From Paracentrotus lividus (Eukaryota > Echinodermata > Echinoidea > Camarodonta > Echinidae), in the NCBI GenBank assembly GCA_940671915.1, contig CALNVZ010000649.1:7756289-7820288 (forward strand): a stretch of DNA of 64,000 nucleotides, written 5' to 3'. The first letter of the stretch is position 1. Every line of letters starts with the position of its first letter. The position numbers and the translations under genes were made by a program. Below are positions 38,401 to 53,400 of the stretch, piece after piece. A model generated the notes under the pieces. The model did no database searches, was not told the DNA's origin, and saw only the letters and a list, made by a program, of their open reading frames with translations.

Positions 38401-41400
38401 TGTCTGTGTGTGTGTTATGCCATGACTTTTGGCAAGATAGCTGTCTACTTTTCGTCCCTATTTGACTGACTGTTCCATTATTTTCTCAAATTTTCATCTA
38501 AAGTCATTAACAGATTATGATTATATTTTCTGTAGGAATATTCCCATGTAAATGGAACAATATGAGAACATATTTAACAGTTTCATTCTAAATTATTTTA
38601 AATGCAAGTTGGGCTTTAAGCATATCGGGTGTGAATGGGGGACCAAAAGCTACGCACTTAGTTTTTACCGATTTAGAAGTCATAGAATTCAATATTTCAT
38701 GTGACTATTTATAAACCATCTATTGCTACATTTTCTGAGGATTATCTTGATGCAAAAGATATGGAATAATAAACAGCAATTACGAAAATCGCCGCCAGAT
38801 CAATACCCTCACTTCCGTTGCTGTCAAAACAGAATGGGTCTTAAGTCTACACACTCACTTTGAAGTTTGATTAACACTTTTAATTATGTGTTTTCTTCCC
38901 AATTTTCACGTAATATTATGAAATTGTTACCATAATTCATTAGTTTTTACCTTTTTTTTTGCACCTTGCTTCTTTTTTTAGGCGCAAAAGGTGGAATTTT
39001 GAACTTTGAAATGAAACACTATTTTGCTATCATACCTGTATTATGCGAGTGCATTTTTTTACTTTGGCCCCATTCACTTTAGCGCATATTTTGCAGTGCG
39101 TAGCTTTAAGACCCGCATAGCTTTAGGACCCCCTACCATACCCATTTACACCTGGGTGGATCGAGTGTTCTTCTTCTCGAGTCCTTTCTCCTATTCTTCT
39201 GTTTGATTTGTAATTATACCTTATTACATTTTAAAGATCATAGTATACATTGTATATATTGATCCATAGGGGAATCCAACTCTGAATTAGACTCTTCCCA
39301 TTAAGTACTGAACGCAGGCGAGTGTTAAGCAATGTAGAAAAATTCCTTACTTGTTTTACAATCAAGGTATATCGTCAAAAAGGGGCCTTCTGTAAAAGAA
39401 ATATGGGTAACTGTAATTTCAAATCTTTGATGGCAAGTTTTTTGGGCACTGTTAGAGCAACCTAGTTACAAGAGAAAAATAAATTAATGAAATACATGTT
39501 TACTTCTTAAACTTGACCAGATCTGGCATTTTAGGGCCAAAATTACTGTCTAATTTAGTTTTTTTTTTTCCAATTTCAAGCCTGCTCATCTTTATTATTT
39601 ATAGCAATCATTAGGCATTGAAAGGCGATTGAGCAACAGATAATTTTAATTTTTGTTACCATTAACCAAAAATGGGGTGCCAAATCTGTCAAAATGTCCT
39701 CTCTGAATTTAGTGTTTTATGCATATTTTGACGTTATTAACAATGCTTTTGCCTCTAAGAACACTTGTATATATGCACCAACTTAGAATTAATTCGCCCG
39801 CATCCACTTATTTTTCAGACAGTTCAGGTTCCAATGTAAATTTCTGTCATAAGGCATCCTCTCTGAAAAATGAAGCAATTGACTTTACATGTCAAATTGA
39901 TTTAATTTGTAGGCCTAATAAACAACATGAACCCCTGTATAAAAAAAGAGAAGTGATGGACCTTATGCCTCACATTTTAAAAGAAATATCATTTCACTTG
40001 TTTAGAACATGTACACAAAATTTGAGGAAAAACAAATCAATTTTAGGGGGTCAAATGAGACAGATGGGTATACCCTGATCGTAAAATAACCCATAACATC
40101 TTGCTAGTTACAGGTGACACACATGTAATATTGGGCCTGTATAGTATAAACTCCAGTTTGGCAGGTGTATTTTGGTAAGAAAAAAAAAAAAAATCTTATA
40201 ACAAGGGGCTGATTACTTTCTAGACGAGAGTCCAGGATGTAGGCATTTAAGAGTGTTTTATGGCCTATGTCTATACGGCTACCAGGCACGGATCCAAGAA
40301 AATCGAATTGAATGCATTTCGGGGGCCCAATTGTCTGGGGACAAAAGCGGCTCTATTATGTTTACGCATGGGCCCGGTAAGTTCATTGTGTGTCTCTGGT
40401 CTGCGTCCGCCACTGGGCTACAGCCCGATAGTCTGCGGGTCCGTTAGTCTGCGGGGCCAAGGCTGCCAGGAAGAAGAGTGCCCCAGCCACCAGAGGAGTG
40501 AAGATCGAAGCCTCACAGCTACAGGCCTGGCACAGTCTCATTGAGAGAGATTCGTTGCTACCAGGAGAGCACTGAACTTTCTTAGTAAAAATAGAAGTTC
40601 AGTGCTCTTCTGGTAGCAACGAATCTCTCTCAGTGCGGGACCGATAGTCTGCGGGGCCAATAGTCCGCAGTGTCTGTGATATTATATTTAGGGGTGAGGT
40701 TCGTTAAACCGAATATAAAATAAGGTTTGTTAATCCGAAAACAAAATAAGGTTTGTTACTATGAAGGTTCATTAGTCTGAAAGTGAAGTAAGGTTCGTTA
40801 GTCCGAAAATGAAATGAGGTTCATTAGTCCGAAACTGAAATAATCTGTGGCGAAGCTGGGCCCTTTAAAAAATTTCCAAACAGAGCTACCAACCTTGGGA
40901 AGCACAAATTAGTACTCAACACTTCCAAAAATAGTATTTTTCCTTCAAAATTCCTCTTTTCAAATATTTGAAACGTTCCCATAGGAAAATTTTGGGCCTC
41001 CCGCATACTCCTGCTGCATAGGCCTACTTGTCACAGGTCTGCGGCAGACCTGCCGCATACTCTTTTAGTCCGACGAAAAGTCTGCGGCAGATCTGGGGCA
41101 TACTCTTTTTTATGAATATTCATTTTCTACTACCTTGTCGCAGACTTGCTGAATACTCTTTCAGCATGATGAAAAGTCTGCGGCAGGTCTGCAGCATACC
41201 CTTTATCATTCTGCGGCAGAATATTATTAACCCCCTTTACCCCCCCCCCCCCCCCCCCCCCCCCCCCGGCCTCCATTTAAAGCTGACAGAATGATACTTG
41301 CCGCATACAAGTATGAAGGAAAACAGTCTGCCGCAGACTGTTTCTGCGGCATACTAGTATATGGCAAGTCTGCCGGATACTCTATTTCTGCAGCATACTC

Positions 41401-44400
41401 CTGCATACTCTTTGCCGCATACTTTTCATTTTCCTATGGGTTTTTATGCCGTAAATGCAATGCCATTGCATACGTAACGCGATTGCATTCCGTGAGGTGA
41501 TAGTTTCCCAGCTATATCATCTCCTAACTAAATAATTAATTCCGCAATTGTATCTGCCCTGACTTTATTTCATGAAAAATCTATTTCGAAACATAATGGA
41601 CGGCGACCTCTTCTGGAAAAGAATAAGTTTTCGGTAATACAATCATCACTCCAAAACAAAAGAATTGATTCCGCAATTATATCCGCTCAGTCGTTATTTC
41701 ATAAAGAATTAATGTCGCAATTTATTATCGGCCTGCTTTCTTCCGGTTTTATTTTAAGTTCTCAAGATTGACATAAAATTTGCACTGTTGCACATGTTTT
41801 TTTTGGTCGGTCGGGTTACCGGACCCCAACATATAAATCAAAATCAGATCAAAACAAAATAAATTTATTGAAACAAAAAATCCACATTTCGGATTATCTT
41901 CAATACAAAAGAATACAAAAAAAATGTAACAGTAGGTGTATATACATTTTGTACATAAAATTAACATAACAAAATAACAGTTAACATAATAATACATCAT
42001 TCAGTATAAAAACAAAAACTAAACAGAAATATGTACATTGTTATTTACGGATCCTGCCAAACTATTTAGTCAAACTCTATTATACATATATTATATATAT
42101 ATTTTGCACCTATTAATTTCCCTGTGAATTTGTACATTTTGGATGCGTTTTTGTATTTTCATATTCCCTCAAGAAACACACCCATATACCTAAGAATAAC
42201 AAATTATTATAACTAATTAAGCTGTCATGCCCCACATGGTAAGTACTTAACAAACCAGCTTAATTTATTGTTTAATCGGGTTTATGGTTAAAATGGTCGT
42301 GGTGAGCTTGCAGTGGGCAGTAGGCTTAACTGCAAGATGTTGACTTGTGCAGAACTTTAACTGAAATATTTGATTATATAGCAAAAGTTTGTGTATATCT
42401 TTGATTTTTATGTTTTAATGAAAGTGGTCAATAATTTTCAATTTCATTTCCAAGTTAAATTTTACTCTTTCATCGGGAGCATCTAAGTGGGCAATGTGAA
42501 AAAACTCTTTATTTTTTTTTTTTTTTTTTGCAATCAGTAATCAGTTTTGGCCAATTAGTAATGATTTGCCATTATTCCATTAGAAAAGCCTAAGACTACT
42601 TTCCAAGCTACCTTTTATGCATTTCATATTCAAATTTTATTCCTTTGCAGCGGTTGACTGTGACCAGCCAAGAGAGCCAACAAACGGTGAAGTAGTTGAT
42701 AATGACCCACATACGTTTGGACTCTATCCCATGGGCAAACAAATCATATTCACCTGCAACCGTGGTTATAGCCGTGATGGGGCAAGCAGAAGTACTTGCG
42801 TTTTGGGGGAGTGGTCGCATCGTATTCCACGATGTATAAGTATGCATATTTTTTAGTATTTTTTTTTACATTAATCATTCATCAAAAAAGATAAATAAAT
42901 AGAAATAATGTCGGTTAGTTTCCATTAGTTGCTGCGTAATGATTGTTTTCCAGGCAAATCCAGATAAGTATTTTACAATGAGGTGCGACCTGCCATCATT
43001 GGTGTACTACCATCATCATCACGCTGCTGCAGTGCAAATCAACCAAGATTGTCATGCACAGTTGGCCAAAAATAAATGGCGAGTGGTAGGTCGCGTTCAT
43101 GTGATTAATCTTAGCAGAGCCGTCAACCATTACAAAAAAAATTGTAAGTGTTACAAATATTTGAAGAGAATACAAAAATAACCACCGTATTTATGTTGAG
43201 CAAGGCAACACGTTCACATGCTCTCTGCATGCAAGTGGTGTGCTGAATTAATCTGTTGTTTATTCAAATCTGAATTCATATACCAGGAACATCGTGTCCA
43301 GAATTACAGCCTCCAACTCACGGTACTAAGATCGGGGGGAATAGAGTGGGAGGGGCGGTATTTTTTATGTGTGACCAGGGCTACCATTTACAAGGAGAGA
43401 GTTTCTTGGAGTGCCTACCAACAGGACACTGGTCTCATCCTCTTCCCACATGCATCTGTGAGTCTTGATTGGGTTTGGTTTATTAGTATTGTGATAAATT
43501 AATTAAATACATTATTAATTCTTTAATGAATAAACGAATGAGCAAACAAATTAATCTAACAAACATAAACAAGAGAAAAAGAATAAATATGAAGAATCCA
43601 GACAGAAAATGTGATTCATAGATTTAAAAAAACATTTCATATCTATTAAATCTGTTATATTATTATAAAAAAATATGAGATTTAATTTATTATGTGTCCA
43701 AAATATTAAAATATATTTAATTTAAATTAACCAGAATTGAAAACATAATAGAAAGGGAGTTTCTTTTTGAGAACATTTTTTTTCCTCTTTAAAACAAATC
43801 TGAGGGACACTAGTCAAATTGGGAACTAGTCTAGATTCTATCCGTTGGTTTAAAGTTTATTTCTCTCCCCTCTCTTCATTCTCCACCACTGTGTGTTAAT
43901 AACCCCATCGATCGCGATACCCCCCCCCCCCCTCTCTTTCGCGCCCTAACTATGTTGTGAGGGTAGGATAATTTGAGGGGCTGTTTCTATTTCAGGCGTA
44001 GAGGTCGATAGTGTGTATACGATTTGGGTTAAAAAAAATTTAAAAAAGAACTGTCCTGACAATTAAAGGACTAATTGGGAACAAGAACTGGAGGCTAATG
44101 TCATTTATATATTATGTTTACTTTGTCTGTACAGATAGTTTTTGTGCTAAGCCTGGGTACATTTCCCACGTTGTACAGTATGTGAATGGAGCAGACACTG
44201 ACGAACTCGGCTCGTACCCTCATGATGAACTTCCAGAGGGAACGTTTCTGGTGTCTCGCTGTTCCCTCCCTGGGGCGTATGTCATGCAGAGAAGTACAAA
44301 TAGAACATGTGTTGAAGGGAGTTGGTCTGGACAGGAACCAAGATGTGGTATGGAAACAACTAGCTAAACAAGCTAAATTTAATAAAATGAAAGTTTGTGA

Positions 44401-47400
44401 TAAAAACAAAATCTTTAATTCCACAGGTACAGCTACCACCATTCTATTATTTTTTGTGTATTTTGTGCAATGGCAAACAGCTATAGCCTCATCTGGTATC
44501 AACAAGCGTTTTTGAAGGTGATATGCCAGCAAACTCTGTGGGGAGAGTCCCCAATATTGAGCCACTTGACTTGGTTGGCTGCTGCACAGATGAATTCATT
44601 CATGTACATCACTTTTCAAATGAAAGACATAAAGACTAATACTAAGTAACAAATCAGATGTTAAACCTCAAAACTAATGCATGCATGTATGTTTCACTAA
44701 AGAGTTTCATCTGATTGGAAGAAACAAATTATGAAATTGTTCTTTTGATTGTGTCAAAAGAACAATTTTGTGATGTAGAATGAAACAGATGTTATAAAAT
44801 CTGCAAAATAATCATTTTACCCTCATCAAAATATTTGATTTCACTGTAAAAGGGATTTTAATTCAGTCCACTTCAGTTATAACAAGTCATTTGTGACTGT
44901 GCCTCATAATGATGTCATCTTGTTATTGACACATAAGACAAATGTACCCATGTTTGGAATTGGGACAAAGGAAATTGCCATATATGTTATAATAGAAATT
45001 TAATGATGATGATGATGATGATAATGAACAGCGTTTGTAAAGCACCAAATTTTGTAGTAACCTTGCCAGGTATTATGGGACTGGGCTTTATACATGGTTA
45101 CGATCATGGCAGCAACATCATACCAATAGAAATAATAACCAAATAATCACTGTTGATTCAAATCATAGGCAAACTATCACTTCCCAGGCAAGCTGGATAA
45201 CTACATGTATCTCCTCCGAAGCAAAGCTGAGGAGAGATAGCGTGTACATCCAACTTGCGAAGGAATTGATAGTTTACCTGTCACTTGATATCAAGAGGTC
45301 ATTATTTGCTTTATATTCCACATCTGAAACATTTTAAGAGTTAGGGGAAAACCAATATTTTGGTTAAAAATTCAAGGTTCCTTACTTCCTTAATCCTTAA
45401 AAAATCCACTTATGTCATCGATGCCTGTGCTTGTAATTGTAACGTAAACGCCTACAAATAAATTGTGCACAATTGATTTTGCGCGTAGGCCTAGCTCAAG
45501 TGGGCTGAAGTGATTGTTACGAAATAATTTTTTTTTTTAAGTATTAGTTACGTCTCAGAGGAATTTATCTGTTGCTGCATGTGATGGCAATATGATAGTA
45601 CAAAAAAAGCGAGTGACAATGCACTTTTTTCACGCGTCCTAAAATGCTCTTTGGGGTGCTGAAGAGATCAGTGAAACTCAAAAGTACTATCATTGGGAGT
45701 GATGATTGATGGGAAAACTACAATTTATCACATGATTGACTTATGACCAATCCTGTTGTAACATTCTTAGTATGTGGAATATAAGAATATATAACATAAA
45801 GTATGTGACTTTCATGCAGTTTCTGCCGCAACAGAGATCTACTTTCAAAACAGCCAACCTATGCAGATTAGGAGTAATGGAACGATCGTCATCTATCCAC
45901 AAAGTCCTCTGATAATTTATTGTAGGATGCCTTCCTGGAGTCGTGCAAAAGCAGATTTGACATCCGATAATGGACCGGTAAGAGAAGAATCAGACGTGCC
46001 AAAAATCTTGATCCAGGTCTAATTTCGTTGAAGATTTAGGGTTATTGTTGGGATTGTGGTAAGGTTTTATGGTAGGTTTAAGGTTGGGTATAGTGATGAG
46101 TCCAGGGCCGGAAAACTACACCCTGTATTTTTTGCTTTAGTGTTCTAAGAATTGACTGGGTAGCAATTGCCACTAGAGCATGTCATATAATTGGTACATT
46201 TCTCCCTCTCCATCCCTTCTAGTTTGCTCCCCGTTATAAAGAGGTATTTGCGACCAAGCCAATTTTCACATAACGAAAAGTGATTAATTGTACATGTATA
46301 CTAAACACATATAAAACAAGATGCGCACGTTTGGAAAATGAACCAAGGGAATTGCCTTCTTATAATGTGATCTTATTATCTTATCTTATTATATTCATGC
46401 TCATCATAAGGGGATTAGACATATAAGAAACTGTTTTAAATGACATCGTGTAATTCATGACCAATCTGGATTGGAAATTCTTCATATTTTATATGCTGAT
46501 GAAGTAAAGAAAGCTGAAGAAAGTAGAAAGTATGCCTTGGATAGTTAGTTGGACTTTGAAATTGGCTGTTTTAAAGTGGAAAATGAGAGCCAATGCACAT
46601 TTAAAATATGTTTTTAAAATAGGTTACATGACAGGCTTTAATCCTAAAAAGACTGGGCTATTTTCACACGCATAAAGACTGGGGGGGGGGGGGCTCATTC
46701 AGCCCCCCTAAGATCTCGGCTGTTGAGCACGCGATCACGCCGAAAATTGGCACGCACGTTACCCACGGCATACTCTCCAAAACTGATGAGTCATATTCTC
46801 CGAAAAATTTCATCACTAAGTAATTATGCTAATTTATGCATAAAATCTAAGATTTGCTCTAATTAATTAAATAAAGCTCTAAAAGTGCTAATTTTTGGTT
46901 TACAGGCTCTTTGTAGGCTTCTGGTGAAATGTGTTTAAAAAAAAACTGTATCAAGATTTTTTTCTTATGTATTCTATTGTTTTTTAAATTTCTTATGTAT
47001 TTCTTTGTTTTTCGACTTCTTGTTTTTTCGATGGAAATCATTGGTGACACCATTTTAATCACACGTGTAAACAACCTTAAATTAATGTATTTTAATCAGT
47101 TAAAGAGAAAATAATGATACATTTATGAATTTTGGCTAAAAACACAATTTGCATTGGATTTGTACACAAAATCGTGTATTTGAGCAAATATGGGTCTTAC
47201 ACACGGTTACAAAATGTTAAGTAATTTCGGAACCGCGTACCCGGGCCTCGCAAATTTGGTCTCAAAAGTTGCACGAGACTTGAAAGAATATAGTCATGAA
47301 GTCTTGGCGAATTTTTTCCCCGAGTTGCGAAGTTATCGCGGAAAATGTCGAGGGGGGGCTGAATGAGCCCCCCCCCCCAGTCTTTTCAGGGTTAATACAA

Positions 47401-50400
47401 CTTTGTAGTAGACTGACTGAAATCATTACAAATGTCAGTAATACATGTACTCTACTGGTCAAAAGTTCGGGTACACCCGCTGTCAGCTATGTTTAGATAA
47501 TTTTATATCATTTTTATGTCTACACAGAATAAATAGAGTAAACATCTACACAGAATTTTGAAATTTGTCTAAGAAATTATTTATGCTAATTTATGCAAGA
47601 TTTATTCATAAATCACAAAAATTGCTTCTCCTTCGTCATTTCAAGTCTGATTTTAATTCTGTTTGCTGTATATGATAGCACTAGGTGGGGGGTTCAAAAC
47701 TTCCACACAGAATTTTGAAACTCATTTAATATGCTAATTTATGCACATTTGTAAAAATCCAACAAAAAATGCTGTAGATCTACTTAATTATTTGTTGACC
47801 GATTTAGATTTTTTTTGGGGGGGTTCCGTCTGGTAGAGCTACATGAGGTTCACCAAACTTCTACACAGAATTTCGAAATTTTGTCTAACAAATTATTTAT
47901 GCTAATTTATGTGAAATTTATTCATAAATCACAAAAATTGCTTCTCCTTCATCATTTCAAGTCTGATTTTCATTCTGTTTGCTTTACATGATAGCATTAG
48001 GTGGGGGAAACAAAACTTCCACACAGAATTTTGAAACTCATTAAATATGCTAATTCATGCACATTTTTAAAAATTCAAAAAAAAAAAAAATGCTGTACTT
48101 ATTTGTTTGTTGACCAATTTTTATTTTATAAATTTTTTTTTTGACCATCTGGTAGAGCTACATGAGGTTCACCTAACTACACAGAATTTTTAAAATTTGA
48201 CTAGAAAATAATTTATGTTGATTTATCTATAAATAGTGTTTATTTCATTACGAGATGCCGGATAAGCACCACATCATTGATGTGGTAGTCTTTTGTTTAA
48301 TAATTTTCTTTTGTTTTCTATTTTTGTTATCATGTATTTTTTACATTTTGGGAGACCTTTTTTGTTTTCGGAATGCAAGAAAAATATATAATTTTGTTCT
48401 ATTAATGCCTGGCATGAAGTATACAATGTTGTACTGCCGAACATCACAGAATGCAGTTATTATCAAAACAATAGCTTCACTACTCTTGAAAGGAAAATGT
48501 CTTTAAAATGCCTATGTGGAATTGGAAGTGATAGCGTAGCATTTATGGATGTACAGTTGGTCAAATTGGTTTTGACCCCTCAACCAGTCATAATAGGATT
48601 GATTTAGTCATTATATGGAGTGTTACTACATGTACCAAGAAACCAGTGTACAGATATGTAAATAGGAATACGTTGCAATACGTTGCACATGTTGCCTGTT
48701 TGTGCACTGAATGCATTTTCTCACTTGCATTGTTCTATAGGCCTACCAGTTTTCATTGTGTCTTCTGGGGCTCAAGTGTCATCTTGGTTGTCTTGAAAAA
48801 TATCAAGATACAAAAGTAGAACAAAATAGTACATTTTGCTTGCATGTCTACAACAAAAAAGTCTCCAGAAATGTAAGAAATACATAATAATAACAACAAT
48901 AGAAAACAAAAGAAAAATATAAAACAAAAGAATACACAAGAATGCAATTGAAATTTTAAAATTCTTATCACAATGTTCTTGATTATTATGCTCAGCAACT
49001 TTTTTTTAACAAATTATTAAAGATAATCTAGAGTAGCAGTCATGATGAAATAAATCAAAACATTCTTGTTCATACATGTACCAGAATCTCAAGCATAGGA
49101 ATTAAATACCACACACCAAAGGAATTTACAGAAAATTGCGAATTTGCTGAGAAAAGAGCAACATAAGCATAATTTCTGTACCGGGACGGCCCGTCCAAGC
49201 ACCTGCGTGATTAACACGGCCATGTGGAAAGTCTGCGGGTATATCATGTGCACGCGATTCGCACCGGATCTGTGTGTGTATGTTGTGCCGTGACTTGTGG
49301 TGATATTGCAGTCTACTCCAAGTCTCAATGTGACGGACTGTTTCGATATTTGTTCAATATTTCTTCTGAAATCATTATCGAAACGTGAATATAATCTTGT
49401 GTAGGCATATGTATATGTTAATAGAACAATGTGAGGACATATCTTACAGTTTCATCTCAGATTATTTTGGCTGTAAGAACTCAAGCTTAGCTTTAATAAA
49501 CATTTTAAAATAGACACCTAATTTACATTAATGATAACAATTCAGAAATAAATAATTTAAAATACTTTCATTGCTTGCAGCACTATATTTTACATGTGCC
49601 TCAACATCCATGCAAAATTTCATGTTAATAAGAATGTTATTGACAGAGATAATCAATTTCTTCAAAAATTTAACAAATTAGAGCAATATCATGTTTTTCA
49701 CATTTTGTTTGTATGTTATGACCAATATCTGAATTCCAAAAAGCATGATTTAGTATTCATTGAATATATTGTTTGCATTATGTGTTTTTGTACTTAAATA
49801 ATGCTTGAACTGAAATGCTTGACATAAAAATTATATAAAATAATCTAAACATAGCTGACAGCTGGGTGTACCCAAACATTTGACCAGTATAATGTATATT
49901 ATTTTTATATGTAATCATCTGCTATCCTATTATATCTTGAATTACAGTATGCTCATTACAGTGATTACCTTGGTACCTCTCAAATGGTCATTATAATGAG
50001 CCCACCACGTCCACAGTATTCTGGTCGTTATACTTGTCGATCTCGTGATGGGACTATGTCTCACAGTGTCTTCATCCAGTTTGCTGGTAAGATGTCGTTT
50101 AGGTCCTCATTTAATTTTTTTTAACTGTGATACATAAACCTTTAAAACAGTTTAAGGTTGTATCATTGGAAAGCTAAAGAGCTTTGTGGTAAAAAGATTG
50201 TCCACACACAATAGATGGAATATCTTTTACCTGGCATGCACTGTATAACATATCTTGCTACATGTTGTTATCTTGAAAATTGGTCTACATGTAGTATAAA
50301 CTCCATTTTTTGGGGTTTTTTTTTTGGTCATCTCACATCCAGGGGCTGAAAAGATAAAGGCCTAGTGACAACCCCTGTATCTTTTGATTTGTATGATTTT

Positions 50401-53400
50401 ATGAAAGTGTTCAATAAATTTCAATTACATTTTCAGGTTAAATTTTACTCTTTCATCGGGAGCATCAGATTAAATGACAATAGTAATTAAAATCTCTAAG
50501 TTGGCAATGTGAAAAAACTTTGTTTTATTTTTATTTTTGTTTCAAATTAGCAATAAGGTTTGACCTATTATACTGTTGCTTCGCAATTCCATTTTGCAAA
50601 GCGAAAACTACCTTCCAAACTGCCTTTTCATTTCATATGCAAATTTTATTCCTTTGCAGCGATTGACTGTGTGCAGCCCACTACACCCACAAATGGTGCA
50701 GTACTTGATAATGACCCACAGCCGCATGGACGCTATCCCATGGGCAAACAGATCATGTTCACCTGCAACAGCGGTTATAACCGTGATGGAGCAAGCAGAA
50801 GTACTTGTGTGTTAGGGCAGTGGTCGCATCGTGTTCCACAATGTATAAGTATGCATATTTTTGAGTATTTTAAAAAATTAATCATTCATCAAAAGAGATA
50901 AATAAATAGAAATACATGTAATATCCGAATTTTCATTAGTTGCTCCATAATGATTGTTTTCCATGCGAATCCAGATTTCATCACTTTACCCTGAGGTGCG
51001 ACCCGCCATCATTGATTTACATCATCTCTCTGCTGCAAATCACCCCTCGTTTCTATTTGGCAACAAACAAAATTGTCATACACAGTTAGCCAAAAACAAA
51101 TGGCATGTGGTAGGTCGCACACTAGGCAGAAATGTCCACCGTTCTCAGAATATTCTTTAATAATTGCCCATTTATCTGTATATCCCCACATTCTTGTAAT
51201 TGTGATTGTAATTGTTACAAATATCTGAAAGGAATACAAAATTGCAAAAAGGCACTCAAACATTGAAAATTTACTGGAAAATGACCACCGCATATATGTT
51301 GTACAAGGCAACACGTCAACATGCTCTTTGCATGCTAGAGGGGCATTGAATTTTATCCATTGGAGCAAAAGACAGCAAACCACCCTGGATTTTAATAGCT
51401 GGATTATATACCTGGAATAATTAGCTGGAGAAAATGTTGTCTGGAAAGTTTAAACGTTCATGAATATATCGCATTTTGCCCATAATAAATACTCTTGTGA
51501 TGGCTTGATATTAGGTTTACAGGTATGTTTAAAAACACTGTCTCTTTTTAGCTCATCTGGCCTTTCCGGCCAGATTAGCTTAATGTGCCATGGCGTGGCG
51601 TCCGTCGTCTGTCCACAATTTCAAAATGCTTCTTCTTCGTCATTTTATGTCCGATTTCAATTCTGTTTGCTTTAAGTGATAACACTAGATGGGGGGTTCA
51701 AATTTCTACACAGAATTTTGAAACTCATTAAATATTCTAATTTATGCACATTTTTCAAAATTGACTAAAAAATGCTTCTTCTTCTTTTAGTTGACCGATT
51801 TTGGTTTTTTGTTCCATCAGGTAGAGCTACATGAGGTTCACCAAACTTCTACACAGAATTATGTGATTTTGTCTAGAAAATTATTTATGCTAATTTATGC
51901 AAAATTTATTCATAAATCACAAAAGTTGCTTCTTCTCCTTCATTTGTTGATCAATTTTATTTCTGTTTGCTTTATATGATACAAAACTTCAACACAGATT
52001 TTGGAAACTCATTAAATATGCTAATTTATGCGCATTTTTAAAAATTCAACCAAAAATGCTGTACTTATATATTTGTTGACCGATTTTTTATATTTTTTAT
52101 TTTTTGTACCATCTGGTAGAGCTACATGAGGTTGACCAAACTACATAGAAATTTGAAATTTTGACAAGAAAATAATTTATGTTGATATGCAAAATTTGAA
52201 ACTCGTGTTTATTTCTTTGCGAGACGCTGGATGAGCACCAGATCATTGATGTGCTAGTTTGTTTATCAATTTCAATTCCTTTTACTTTATATAATAGCAC
52301 TAAGTACATGTAGGGAATAAAAAACTTGTTTTTTAATTTACTTTATTGTCAACTGGGCAAACATCTAAAATAGCTTGAATTTCTTTACTGGATGAGAACC
52401 ACATCATTGATGTGCTATTTAATAGTGTCAGGGCTATTGCTGTGCTGCAATGCTGCATCCCCCAAAACTATGATGGAGTGCTTTACTGCTAACATTATAA
52501 TTTATATGTTTGTAAGCTAAGTTATCTAAATAATATTTCTGTTTTTGGATGATCAATATTCATGAGATTTATGAAATATTGCTATTCATTGAAGAAAAAT
52601 ATTGAACTTTACTCAACACATTCAATATTTTTCTTCAGCTCATTCAATACTTTTATGTAGGCCTATCCCACTCAAGGTCATCTAATATTTTCTAAATCAT
52701 GTCAAATCTTCTACTTTTAATTGCTTAAAATTCAATATTTAAATGTAATAGTGTTTCTCTTTTTCCAGTGCTTACATATAACAAATTAAATGTGTTTTTA
52801 TTATTATGGAGATTTTATATCATTAAAACCAATTTGTTGTTTTTCTAGAATTATAAAGTTTCAGATTAAATTATAAATTCATATCCTTATGTACATGTAG
52901 TCACTCCCATCATAACAAGCACAGACACACTGAGATTTTTCATACAGTATGAGGTGCAAATGTAAAATATATACCGGTATACGTGCACATTTGTTTGGTA
53001 AATATTTTTTGTGTATACTGAGATTATGTTATGTGGAGGAAGTAATTGGCTTGGTCCCGCGAGCATCTCCAGTGATGTAAGTTATTTATATGTTTATTCA
53101 TATAACAGGTCCAACGTGTCCACATTTACAGACCCCAACTCATGGTTCCAAGATCGGGGGGAATAGAGTGGGAGAAGCGGTACATTTTAGGTGTGACCAG
53201 GGCTACCATTTACAAGGGGAGAGTTTCTTGGAGTGCCTACCAACAGAAAACTGGTCTCATCCTCATCCCACATGCATCAGTGAGTCTTGATTGTGTTTGT
53301 TGCTTACTTTTTTACATATCTATCTTTATTTTCAAAAAGACATTGTGTAAGTAAATAAAAAACAAACATATGCAACCCGGGATAGAGGTTTACCGACATA

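Noticed and set aside
40253-40544. Two overlapping + strand open frames near 40.3 kb
   Set aside because: They cover a dispersed repeat also present inverted at 55440-55600 and short tandem repeats; no exon structure fits gene 2.
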